Shown: positions 1 to 7,148 of the stretch, in pieces
Layout of the letters: each line of letters opens with the position of its first letter
How positions within the stretch are numbered: position 1 is the first letter of the stretch
Assembly (NCBI RefSeq): GCF_000739775.1
Contig: NZ_BBJH01000034.1
Coordinates: 1 to 64,000 of the forward strand
Source of the DNA: Paraburkholderia heleia NBRC 101817
GTDB lineage: Bacteria > Pseudomonadota > Gammaproteobacteria > Burkholderiales > Burkholderiaceae
DNA: 64,000 nt
Direction: 5' to 3'
Position numbers and translations under genes: made by a program
The notes under the pieces: generated by a model
Seen by the model: only the letters and a program-made list of their open reading frames with translations
The model's database searches: none
What the model was told of the DNA's origin: nothing

Positions 1-1
1 G

Positions 2-61
2 GCACCCGTGGTAATCGGCGGTGGCCAGGCCCGAGGTATCAAAACCAGCGTCCGCGCCTGA
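2..61 (+). CDS. C-terminal end of an upstream gene (partial)
   Basis: One frame is open from the window edge to a TGA at 59-61 and reads APVVIGGGQARGIKTSVRA. It would be the last 19 residues of a protein whose body lies outside the window. The family cannot be recognised from so little sequence, and an open stretch of this length in GC-rich DNA could also be chance. Confidence 0.25.
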   Translation, partial: APVVIGGGQARGIKTSVRA

Positions 62-349
62 TGGATGTTGAATCGGCAGACATCCGGGTTAAGCGAAGCT
101 TCGTCGCGCCCCTTTTTTTGCGGTATCCTTTGCTACGTTTCGATGCCGGGTTGAAAGGGGGGGCGCTGCCTATCGCCGGTACCGCCGGTACCAATGCGTT
201 GATCCGTTATCTCCGGATGCCAGCGGCAATCGTACACTGCCAGATTTTTGCCTTGGCAGCCGCGCCCGGCATTGTCCCGACTGCGTGTCGAAACGTTGAT
301 CTCCTCCCCTGCGTGCAACGCCGAATCAATCTAGTCCCGGCCGAATACC
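62..349. other. Non-coding leader of the sensor-kinase operon
   Basis: No convincing gene lies here; the short open frames have no ribosome site and no recognisable content. The stretch presumably carries the promoter of the kinase operon. I see no Fnr-type box and no strong inverted repeat in it. Confidence 0.4.
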
Positions 350-1858
350 ATGAAAGACCATATCGTTGAAGTGCAGACGCTGGACTGGCTTTTAAATTCT
401 GCATCGGATGCGATGCTTATCGTCGACCACGATGGCCTGGTCGTTTTCGCCAATCCCCCTGTGGAACGGCTTTTTGGTTACACACGGGACGATCTGTTTG
501 GAAAGCCGCTGGAGATACTGATGCCCGAGCGGCTTCGTGATTCCCACGTTGCTCGCCGCATCGATTTTTTCGCCAATCCTCGACCCCGTTCGATGGGGAT
601 TGGGCTCGAGCTTCTCGGCTGTCACCGTGACGGCACCGAGTTTCCCATCGAGGTGAGTCTGTCGCCCCTCAAAACGGATCGCGGACTCGATCTCGTCATG
701 GCAACGATCCACGATATCACGGCTCGCAAGCGCGCCGAGCAGGCGTTGCTTCACAGCGAAGCCCGGATGCGCGCCATCGTCGATACTGCAGTTGACGCCA
801 TTATCACCATCCACGAAACGGGCGTGATCGAACGCGTCAATCCGAGAACTCAGCAGTTGTTCGGTTACGACGCATCGGAAATGGTCGGCCGGAACATATC
901 GATGCTGATGCCCCAGCCGTACCGCGACATGCACGACGGCTACCTCGCACGGTATCGGCAGACTGGCGAAAAAAGAATAATCGGCATCGGCAGGGAGGTC
1001 GTTGGCTTGCGCAAGGACGGTAGCACCTTTCCGATGGATCTCGCCGTTTCCGAAATGTATCTCGGGCAGCGTCGGATGTTTACGGGGATCGTTCGGGATA
1101 TCACGGAAAGAAAGCGCGCGGAGGAGCAGCGCTCACGCCTGCTGCAGGAGATCAGCAGCGCCAATGAGGAACTGACGAACTTCGCGTACGTCGTTTCGCA
1201 CGACCTGAAAGCGCCGCTGCGTGCCATCGGATCGCTCGCCGACTGGCTGTCGGTCGACTACGTGGAAAAGTTCGACGACGAAGGCCGCGAGCACATGCGG
1301 CTGTTGATCAGCCGCGTACACCGGATGAGTGCCCTGATCGACGGTATCCTTCAATACTCGCGAGTCGGTCGGGTACGGGAGACCCCGGTCATGATCGATC
1401 TCACGGTTCTGGTGCACGAGGTGATTGATCTGCTCGCGCCTCCCGAAGCCATTACCGTGACAGTGAAGGACGCATTGCCGACGGTGCTGGGTGAGCGGAC
1501 CAGAATCCAGCAAGTGTTCCAGAACCTGATTTCCAATGCGATCAAGTACATGGACAAACCCGTGGGCGAAGTGTGCATTGGATGTACCGAACATGCCGGT
1601 AAATGGCAGTTTTCCGTTAGCGACAATGGCCCAGGCATCGAGTCGAGGCATTTCGAGCGCATTTTCCAGCTGTTTCAAACGCTTGCGCCACGTGACCGGG
1701 TTGAAAGCACGGGTGTCGGTCTTACTCTCGCGAGAAAGATCCTGGACATGTATGGCGGCGAAATCTGGGTAGAATCAGTCGTCGGGCTTGGCAGCACATT
1801 TTACTTTACATTACCTTTCATCGCTAAACAAAACCGCCCTCGGGAGAATATTGCATGA
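350..1858 (+). CDS. PAS-PAS sensor histidine kinase with a FixL-type heme PAS domain
   Basis: Membrane-free kinase of 502 residues. PAS1 spans about 11-125, PAS2 about 135-260, the dimerisation/phosphoacceptor domain about 275-340 (SHDLKAPL, His284) and a HATPase_c domain about 385-495 (NLISNAIKY, DNGPGIE, GVGLTLA). PAS2 closely resembles the oxygen-sensing PAS of FixL: His195 in MHDGYLARY and Arg215 in IIGIGR are 20 residues apart, as are the heme-ligating His200 and distal Arg220 of Bradyrhizobium FixL. PAS1 keeps the His but has Leu in place of the Arg, so it probably does not bind heme in the same way. The phosphoacceptor region is phytochrome-like rather than FixL-like. The stop overlaps the start of the next gene (ATGA), so the likely partner is the small receiver protein. 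An oxygen-sensing role is inferred from the two heme-pocket residues. Confidence 0.9.
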   Translation: MKDHIVEVQTLDWLLNSASDAMLIVDHDGLVVFANPPVERLFGYTRDDLFGKPLEILMPERLRDSHVARRIDFFANPRPRSMGIGLELLGCHRDGTEFPIEVSLSPLKTDRGLDLVMATIHDITARKRAEQALLHSEARMRAIVDTAVDAIITIHETGVIERVNPRTQQLFGYDASEMVGRNISMLMPQPYRDMHDGYLARYRQTGEKRIIGIGREVVGLRKDGSTFPMDLAVSEMYLGQRRMFTGIVRDITERKRAEEQRSRLLQEISSANEELTNFAYVVSHDLKAPLRAIGSLADWLSVDYVEKFDDEGREHMRLLISRVHRMSALIDGILQYSRVGRVRETPVMIDLTVLVHEVIDLLAPPEAITVTVKDALPTVLGERTRIQQVFQNLISNAIKYMDKPVGEVCIGCTEHAGKWQFSVSDNGPGIESRHFERIFQLFQTLAPRDRVESTGVGLTLARKILDMYGGEIWVESVVGLGSTFYFTLPFIAKQNRPRENIA

Positions 1859-2268
1859 AAACTCCGAACAAGCCGATCCTTCTCGTGGAGGACGACGAGG
1901 TCGACATTATGACGATCCGGCGGGCGCTGAAGGAAATCCACGTAACGAATCCGGTCATTCCGCAGGAAAACGGCGAACGGGCATTGACTTATCTCCGTGA
2001 TCCCGCAAACGAAAAGCCGTGCATTATCCTGCTCGATCTGAATATGCCCGTCATGAATGGCATAGAGTTTCTCCAGGCTGCCAAGGCAGACGAAGAGTTG
2101 CGTCGCTATCCGGTGGTGGTGTTGACCACATCCGAAGAGCAGCAGGACAAGGTGAACAGCTTTAACTTCAGCGTAGCCGGCTACATGGCGAAGCCGGTCG
2201 ACTATCGTCAATTCGTCGAGGTCATGCGTTCCATCGACCTGTACTGGTCCATTAGCGAAACGCCATGA
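1855..2268 (+). CDS. Single-domain response regulator (Rcp1/CheY-like)
   Basis: A stand-alone receiver of 137 residues. The acidic pocket is ILLVEDDEVD, the phosphoacceptor Asp lies in IILLDLNMPVMNG, and the conserved Thr and Lys are in VVLTTSEE and YMAKPVD. No output domain follows. Receivers of this Rcp1 type usually accept phosphate from phytochrome-like kinases with an SHDLKAPL phosphoacceptor, which is what the preceding gene encodes. The ATGA overlap with that gene indicates translational coupling. It may act as a phosphate shuttle or by protein contact; its target is not evident. Confidence 0.9.
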   Translation: MKTPNKPILLVEDDEVDIMTIRRALKEIHVTNPVIPQENGERALTYLRDPANEKPCIILLDLNMPVMNGIEFLQAAKADEELRRYPVVVLTTSEEQQDKVNSFNFSVAGYMAKPVDYRQFVEVMRSIDLYWSISETP

Positions 2269-2290
2269 ATACGTCTCGCGTACAACCTTC

Positions 2291-3799
2291 ATGATTGCCG
2301 AGCCGGAGAAAGCGGTCCTGGAAAAGCCGCAGATTCGCGTGCTGCTTGTCGAGGACGACGTCGTGGACCGCATGGCGTGCCGTCGGGCATTCGTCGGGAA
2401 TCCGCTGGTCGACTTCGTGCTCGTCGAAGCGGAAACCGGACGAGAGGGATTACGGCTGCTGGTATCGGAAAAGCCGGATTGCGTGCTGCTCGACTATAAC
2501 CTGCCGGATATGACCGGTCTGGAATTCCTGGCCGAACTGGCTGGCGATGCAGGCGAAATCGTGGTGCCTGTCATGGTGCTCACCGGCGGCGACAGCGCGG
2601 CGGTGGCGGCCGAGTTGATGCGCAGAGGGGCGAGGGACTACCTGGGAAAGGACTCCGAGTTATTGTATCTCGGCCAGCTTCCGGCCGCGATCCGGCGAAT
2701 GTTGAGCACGCAGCAGATGCTCGAGGCCAAGCGTCAGGCAGAGGCCAAATTTCGCACGCTGGTGGAGCAGATTCAGGCGATCACCTATATCTCGTCGTCG
2801 GACCAATCTGCTGCTCTTCAATACATCAGTCCGCAGATTGCGATGCTTGGTTTCTCCGCAGAGGAATGGCTGGCGGATCCTCAACTTCATGCAAGCAGAA
2901 TCCACTCGGACGATCTCGAGCGTGTACGCGCCGCCTTCGCGGCGCGGGCCGGCGCTCACGAACCGATACGGGTAGAGTATCGGCTGATCGCGAAGAATGG
3001 AGACGTTCTATGGTTTCGTGACGAAAATCAGGCCGTGTTCGACGATGCGGGGCATCAGATTTTCATCCAGGGCATCCTGGTCGACATTACTCAAAGCAAG
3101 GCGTCCGAAATCGCTTTGCGGCATTCGCGCGAAGCACTGCGCTCACTGGCGGCACACCAGGAGGCGATCAAGGAGGACGAGCGCAAACGCATCGCGCAGG
3201 AAATACACGACGAACTGGGCAGTCTGCTCACGGGGATCAAGGCGTATGTCTCGGTTTCAGTCGACCGGTCCGTTCAGGCGGGGCACGCGCCCGACCCCTT
3301 GCTCATGGATGCCACACGGTTGGCGGACGATGCGATCGAGGCCGTGCGCAGGGTCATTACCGACCTGAGGCCTAGCGTGCTAGACCAACTCGGCGTATGG
3401 GAGGCACTTGAATGGTACGCGAACCAGATCGAAAAGCGTTCCGATCTGGTGTGCGAGTGCAGTATTGCTTCCGATGTCGTGTCGGTCGAATTGGGCCCGG
3501 AACGGAGTACGATGCTGTTCCGGATCGTGCAGGAAACGATGACCAACGTTTTGCGCCACGCCGAAGCGTCACGCGTTTGCGTTCGCGCGACGAGGTCCGA
3601 TGACGCGCTTTTGGTCGCGATCGCCGACGATGGAAAGGGTATCGAGATGGAGGCGCTGAAAGATCAATCATGGGGGATACTGGGCATGCGAGAGCGGGCC
3701 TATCACTTCGGTGGTGAACTAACCGTTTCTGGCAGGCCCGGACATGGCACCAGCGTCCTGCTGACGTTACCGTTGGAGAGGGGAGTAGGTGGTGACTGA
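2291..3799 (+). CDS. Hybrid REC-PAS-HisKA_3 sensor histidine kinase
   Basis: Cytoplasmic kinase of 502 residues with an N-terminal receiver (about 14-135; IRVLLVEDD, CVLLDYNLPD), a PAS domain (about 150-265), a NarX/NreB-type HisKA_3 domain (IAQEIHDELGSLLTG, His in HDELG) and a C-terminal HATPase (ETMTNVLRHAEAS, DDGKGIE, WGILGMRERA). There is no transmembrane segment. The N-terminal receiver could take phosphate from the first kinase, so the four genes may form one relay. The gene starts 22 bp after the small response regulator and overlaps the NarL-type regulator gene that follows, its probable target. I see no Cys motif that would mark an NreB-type Fe-S PAS. Confidence 0.9.
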   Translation: MIAEPEKAVLEKPQIRVLLVEDDVVDRMACRRAFVGNPLVDFVLVEAETGREGLRLLVSEKPDCVLLDYNLPDMTGLEFLAELAGDAGEIVVPVMVLTGGDSAAVAAELMRRGARDYLGKDSELLYLGQLPAAIRRMLSTQQMLEAKRQAEAKFRTLVEQIQAITYISSSDQSAALQYISPQIAMLGFSAEEWLADPQLHASRIHSDDLERVRAAFAARAGAHEPIRVEYRLIAKNGDVLWFRDENQAVFDDAGHQIFIQGILVDITQSKASEIALRHSREALRSLAAHQEAIKEDERKRIAQEIHDELGSLLTGIKAYVSVSVDRSVQAGHAPDPLLMDATRLADDAIEAVRRVITDLRPSVLDQLGVWEALEWYANQIEKRSDLVCECSIASDVVSVELGPERSTMLFRIVQETMTNVLRHAEASRVCVRATRSDDALLVAIADDGKGIEMEALKDQSWGILGMRERAYHFGGELTVSGRPGHGTSVLLTLPLERGVGGD

Positions 3800-4430
3800 G
3801 CCGATCAAGGTCCTGCTCGTGGACGATCACACGGTTGCCCGAAACGGTGTAAGGCTGATGCTGGGGGCGGCCGACGATATTCGTGTCGTGGGCGAAGCCG
3901 AAACGGCGGCCGACGCATTGCAGCAAGTGCAGGCTCGGGATTTCGACGTTGCGTTGGTCGACATTGCCCTGCCGGGCAAGAATGGTCTCGAATTGCTCAA
4001 GGTGCTGCGCGCTGCCCACCCCGGGCTCGCCGTCCTGATTCTCAGCACCTATTCCGAGGAAATCTATGCGCTGCGAGCGCTCAAGCTCGGCGCGTCCGGC
4101 TACCTGACCAAGGACAGCCCGACTTCGGCGCTAATCGCAGCAGTCAGGAAGGCCGCAGTTGGCGGCAAATATGTGAGCCCGGTACTTGCGGAAAGGTTTG
4201 CCAGCATGCTCAGTGGAAAAAGCAACGCGTCGCACGAGGCGTTGTCGAACCGCGAACTCGAAGTCCTCAAGTTGCTTGCACGAGGCGAAAGCCTGATCAG
4301 AATCGGCGAAACGCTCCATCTCAGTCCCAAGACAGTCACGACGTACCGCATGCGCATTCTCGAGAAAATGGGTTTAAGCAGCAACGCCGAGCTCACTCGT
4401 TACGCGGTCGAAAACGGGCTGCTCGCTTGA
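3789..4430 (+). CDS. NarL/FixJ-family response regulator
   Basis: A receiver (about 6-125; VLLVDDH, phospho-Asp in VALVDIALPGKNG, Lys in YLTKDS) is followed by a LuxR-type helix-turn-helix (about 145-205; LSNRELEVLKLLARG, LSPKTVTTYRMRI). The length of 213 residues is normal. The GTG start at 3789 lies inside the upstream kinase gene and a second GTG follows directly; the 11-bp overlap signals coupling. It is the only protein of the four-gene system with a DNA-binding domain, so it should deliver the output. A perfect inverted repeat 28 bp after its stop, upstream of fnr, is a candidate binding site. Confidence 0.92.
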   Translation: MVTEPIKVLLVDDHTVARNGVRLMLGAADDIRVVGEAETAADALQQVQARDFDVALVDIALPGKNGLELLKVLRAAHPGLAVLILSTYSEEIYALRALKLGASGYLTKDSPTSALIAAVRKAAVGGKYVSPVLAERFASMLSGKSNASHEALSNRELEVLKLLARGESLIRIGETLHLSPKTVTTYRMRILEKMGLSSNAELTRYAVENGLLA

Positions 4431-4457
4431 ACGGATCATTGAGCCCCGAGCGTCGCC

Positions 4458-4479
4458 TTTGTAGGGAAACGCCTACAAA
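4458..4479. promoter_or_regulatory. Perfect inverted repeat, candidate NarL/NreC-type operator upstream of fnr
   Basis: The arms TTTGTAGG and CCTACAAA are perfect complements separated by 6 bp. The core TAGGG-AAAC-GCCTA differs by one base from the TAGGG-N4-CCCTA pattern described for NreC-type regulators. It lies after a NarL/FixJ-family regulator gene and 138 bp before the fnr start. No T-run follows, which argues against a terminator. Confidence 0.45.
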
Positions 4480-4616
4480 ACTGCGCTGGGTTCCCCGATA
4501 GGCGACCTCCCCGCCTTGCCCGGAAAATCATTCCATCACCTGATGTTCTGGCGCCCCGTACGGGCGCTTCAACAACCCTATACGCGGCAAGGCCGTCGTC
4601 CGTGATGGAGAGCCCC

Positions 4617-5501
4617 ATGATCGATGCTGCAAACCAGTTAGCGACCGCTCGCTCGTCCCGTTTTCCCGTCCCGCCGTCTGTTTACGTCACGTCGGCTGAC
4701 GCATCGGCCGTAAAGCCGGAGCGTGTGCACGCACTGCAGCGTGTGCACGCCCTGCAGCGCGTGCCGCTGCCTGGGAGCAGGGGCGTAGCCGGGCAAATAG
4801 ATCCACGCGAGTTTGCCGGCGCCAGCAACTGCCGTAATTGCGCGACACGCGACCTGTGCATGCCCACCGCGATGCGCAGTCAAAACACGGTCAACCCGAT
4901 CAGCGTTTTCGGCAATCACCGAAAGGTCAGGCGCGGAGAAGCGGTCTACCGTGCGGGAGACGCGTTTTGCAACCTGTATGTGATCCGGGCAGGATCGTCG
5001 AAGACCGTTGCAATGCATAGGGATGGTCGCGAGCAAATCACGGGTTTTCAGATCGCCGGGGACTTCCTCGGCATGGAAGGCATCACCTCGGGCAAGCACA
5101 CGCTGGATGCGATCGCGTTGGAAGACAGCGTTGTTTGCGTCATACCGTTCGCGACGCTTGAGATGCTGAGTTTTGGAAACAAGGATTTGCAGCGTCACTT
5201 GCATTTGATGATGAGCCGGGAAATCGTGCGGGAATCGGCCCATATGATGCTTATCGGTTGCATGACGGCAGAGGAGCGCGTCGCTTCATTCCTGCTCGGC
5301 CTGTCGAAGCGTTACCGCGAGCGCGGTTACTCGTCAATGGAGTTTCAGTTGAGGATGACGCGGGAGGAAATCGGCTGCTATCTAGGGCTCAAGCTGGAGA
5401 CGGTCAGCCGGATGTTCACGCGACTGCAGCAGCGTGGGGCGGTCCGCATGAAGGGCAAACAAGCCAGGATCGTCGACATCGATAGCCTGGAGCGTGTCTG
5501 A
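4617..5501 (+). CDS. fnr: Fnr/Anr-type [4Fe-4S] oxygen-responsive transcription regulator
   Basis: Crp/Fnr-family regulator of 294 residues. The cluster ligands are visible: CRNCATRDLC (Cys72, Cys75, Cys81) and Cys174 in SVVCVIPF. The gap of 93 residues between the third and fourth Cys equals that of E. coli FNR (29 to 122). The DNA-binding helix at MTREEIGCYLGLKLETVSRMFTRL has the E-x-x-S-R of Fnr, predicting TTGAT-N4-ATCAA sites. ATG 4617 is preferred over GTG 4602 and ATG 4605 because GGAG lies 6 bp before it. The N-terminal extension is longer than in E. coli and holds an 18-bp tandem repeat. An Fnr box lies upstream of aspT. Confidence 0.93.
   Translation: MIDAANQLATARSSRFPVPPSVYVTSADASAVKPERVHALQRVHALQRVPLPGSRGVAGQIDPREFAGASNCRNCATRDLCMPTAMRSQNTVNPISVFGNHRKVRRGEAVYRAGDAFCNLYVIRAGSSKTVAMHRDGREQITGFQIAGDFLGMEGITSGKHTLDAIALEDSVVCVIPFATLEMLSFGNKDLQRHLHLMMSREIVRESAHMMLIGCMTAEERVASFLLGLSKRYRERGYSSMEFQLRMTREEIGCYLGLKLETVSRMFTRLQQRGAVRMKGKQARIVDIDSLERV
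4721..4756 (+). repeat. 18-bp tandem repeat inside fnr
   Basis: Two 18-bp copies differing by one base are followed by a degenerate partial third. They encode RVHALQ twice, then RVPLPG, within the Fnr N-terminal extension before the cluster cysteines. The unit is a multiple of three, so copy changes would keep the frame. Confidence 0.85.
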
Positions 5502-5789
5502 CCTGGCCTGATTCATACACAGCGGGCTCGCGAGACTGACACGTCGTCGAATGCCGTCTGAAAGCGGATTTCATCGAGAGGTGCGAGATGCTCGCCATAT
5601 TCAGCGCTTGAGCACGCAAGGCCGATTGTGTCCCGAGGATAAGCAATTTCATTCCCCCCGGCCTTGTTCGAATCACGTCATCGTCTATATTTTCGCCCGA
5701 CAGCCTGCACGCACCTGCGCGTTCATATCGACCAGGCGTTCCGTGCAGCCGCGGATTAATAGTGGGAAGAAATCGCTGCCGACATCATG

Positions 5790-6242
5790 TCAAGAGGATC
5801 GTTCCGAAGGCGATAGACGGCGCCATACTCTACAACCACAGGCGAACAGTACATATCCCGCGCTGGCCACGACCGTTACCAGAAGCCAGACGTATGCGAA
5901 TAGTTGCTTAAATTCATCCAACCGGCTCCGTGCAACGGCATCTCGATATGCATCTTCGTTGTCCGGCGCATTCGCGAAGTTGCCGCGATAAAGAAAAAAC
6001 GCGCGGCAGATGCCATCGTCCGGCAACGTAGACGTCAGCAGCGAACCGGGTTTCGTCGTGCGTACCGCTGTGCAATTCGGGGATTGCATTCCGGCGACGA
6101 TCTCGTCGTCAATGGGATGGTCGTAAATTGCACCCACCCAAGTGGCGGCGCTGGAGACCAGCGTAGCGACGCAGGCCATTCTCGCAGCATTGACAGTCCA
6201 TCGGCGGAGATGTCGCGGGCGCTTTACGCTGGCCGTTTTCAT
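5790..6242 (-). CDS. Small two-helix membrane protein of unknown function, possibly Fnr-regulated
   Basis: Hypothetical protein of 150 residues. A positively charged N-terminus is followed by a hydrophobic segment (about 19-39), a polar central region of about 70 residues with two Cys (PNCT, GICR), a second hydrophobic helix (about 115-138; FAYVWLLVTVVASAGYVLF) and a basic tail. The central part probably faces the periplasm. The start at 6242 is chosen because AAGGAG lies about 8 bp before it; an upstream in-frame start lacks this. An Fnr-like box at 6306-6319 lies about 70 bp upstream in the correct orientation. I do not recognise a family. Confidence 0.6.
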   Translation of the reverse strand: MKTASVKRPRHLRRWTVNAARMACVATLVSSAATWVGAIYDHPIDDEIVAGMQSPNCTAVRTTKPGSLLTSTLPDDGICRAFFLYRGNFANAPDNEDAYRDAVARSRLDEFKQLFAYVWLLVTVVASAGYVLFACGCRVWRRLSPSERSS

Positions 6243-6281
6243 CACGCAACTCCTTGTTGTTTGCACTGACATCAATACAGG

Positions 6282-6683
6282 TTAAAAGAGTGTGCCAGTT
6301 GTCAATTGAGCGAGATCAACCAGCGTCGAAGCGCGGGTGCTCGTCGCCAAGTGCTTCCTGGAATCATTGACTTCCTCACTGGACTGGACGGCAATCGCCA
6401 GGCTGCTATCCCGTTCGACACGGTCAAGAAAGCGGGCTGCCGCGAGTGGATCGCTCGCCTCGGAGCCACCGTTGTGCGGTAGGTACATATCGTCGAGTGA
6501 CATTACCGACAGTAGCGCGTCGAGTCGGGCGGTGTCCTCGTCGTGTCCACGACGACGCGCCTCACGCAGTGCCCGCAACGCGACCGACATCACATGAGGG
6601 AAGCCGTCTTCCGCCTCGCCGTGGGCACCGCGTGCCGTGGTGTGGGTTTGTGCGGATTTCGCCTTCCGTATCTTCGGGCACAA
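6282..6683 (-). CDS. Doubtful hypothetical protein, possibly frameshifted
   Basis: An open frame of 133 codons whose central part (about 32-120) has plausible composition (MSVALRALREARRRGHDEDTARLDALL). Its first codon is TTG without a ribosome site. The adjacent frame upstream (to about 6747) also reads like protein (MRQLRRSQWTPVYWLDTFVF), so one longer gene split by a frameshift near 6620-6640 is possible. An internal start at 6590 is an alternative. No family is recognised, and the frame could be chance. Confidence 0.3.
   Translation of the reverse strand: MCPKIRKAKSAQTHTTARGAHGEAEDGFPHVMSVALRALREARRRGHDEDTARLDALLSVMSLDDMYLPHNGGSEASDPLAAARFLDRVERDSSLAIAVQSSEEVNDSRKHLATSTRASTLVDLAQLTTGTLF
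6306..6319 (-). promoter_or_regulatory. Fnr-like box upstream of the small membrane protein
   Basis: TTGAG-CGAG-ATCAA matches the Fnr consensus TTGAT-N4-ATCAA at 9 of 10 informative bases. With the box at -41.5 for leftward transcription, the -10 position falls on TAACCT (6279-6284), a weak match, and the start would be near 6271, about 29 bp before the gene. It also lies within the 3' part of a doubtful open frame, so function is unproven. Confidence 0.4.
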
Positions 6684-6747
6684 ACGGAAAAACGAACGTA
6701 TCCAGCCAATAAACAGGAGTCCATTGCGATCGCCTGAGCTGTCTCAC

Positions 6748-7148
6748 TGTTGGCGTATGTCAGTTGGACGGAAAAACACGCTTATTGCCCGACAGAGCAG
6801 AAGCACGTAGACGGCAACAGGGTCGCGGGTGGTTATGCCTAAAAAAGAGAGCGATTTCACCAGAGGGAAAATTGCTTTTGTATGGCATGCCTGTCGAAAT
6901 CAATTCATTATCCATACGGTTTTGTAAAAAAATCTTCCTCCTATGTTCATATGAAGATTGATTCAGATCAGTAGTCGCCCGTCCGCCAAACCTACACTTG
7001 ATCTTGTTTATCGTCGGCATTGGTTAAAGAGTTTTATTGCAATGGCGATGGCACTTCATCTCAAAAGAAGCATGATTTATCCAATTTAGGGTCCGGAGAA
7101 GTTACGCCGGTATAGGTTAAATATTGCGGAATAAAATCAGGAACGAGC
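6748..7148. other. aspT promoter region
   Basis: No gene is seen. The stretch is more AT-rich than its surroundings. Besides the Fnr box it holds an overlapping inverted repeat: AATCTTC (6931-6937) pairs with GAAGATT (6953-6959), and a perfect 10-bp palindrome TTCATATGAA sits at 6946-6955, just before the Fnr box. A second regulator may bind there. Confidence 0.5.
6958..6971 (+). promoter_or_regulatory. Fnr box with class II promoter geometry upstream of aspT
   Basis: TTGAT-TCAG-ATCAG matches the Fnr consensus at 9 of 10 bases. TACACT at 6993-6998 is centred 31 bp downstream, exactly the distance from a -41.5 activator site to a -10 element. Transcription would start near 7006, giving a leader of about 140 bases before aspT. 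The fnr gene lies about 1.5 kb upstream. Confidence 0.65.

Noticed and set aside
4458..4479. Inverted repeat considered as a terminator of the kinase operon
   Set aside because: The stem is only 8 bp and not GC-rich, and no T-run follows on either strand.
6999..7013. TTGATCTTGTTTATC as a second Fnr site before aspT
   Set aside because: Only the left half-site matches; the right half lacks ATCAA.
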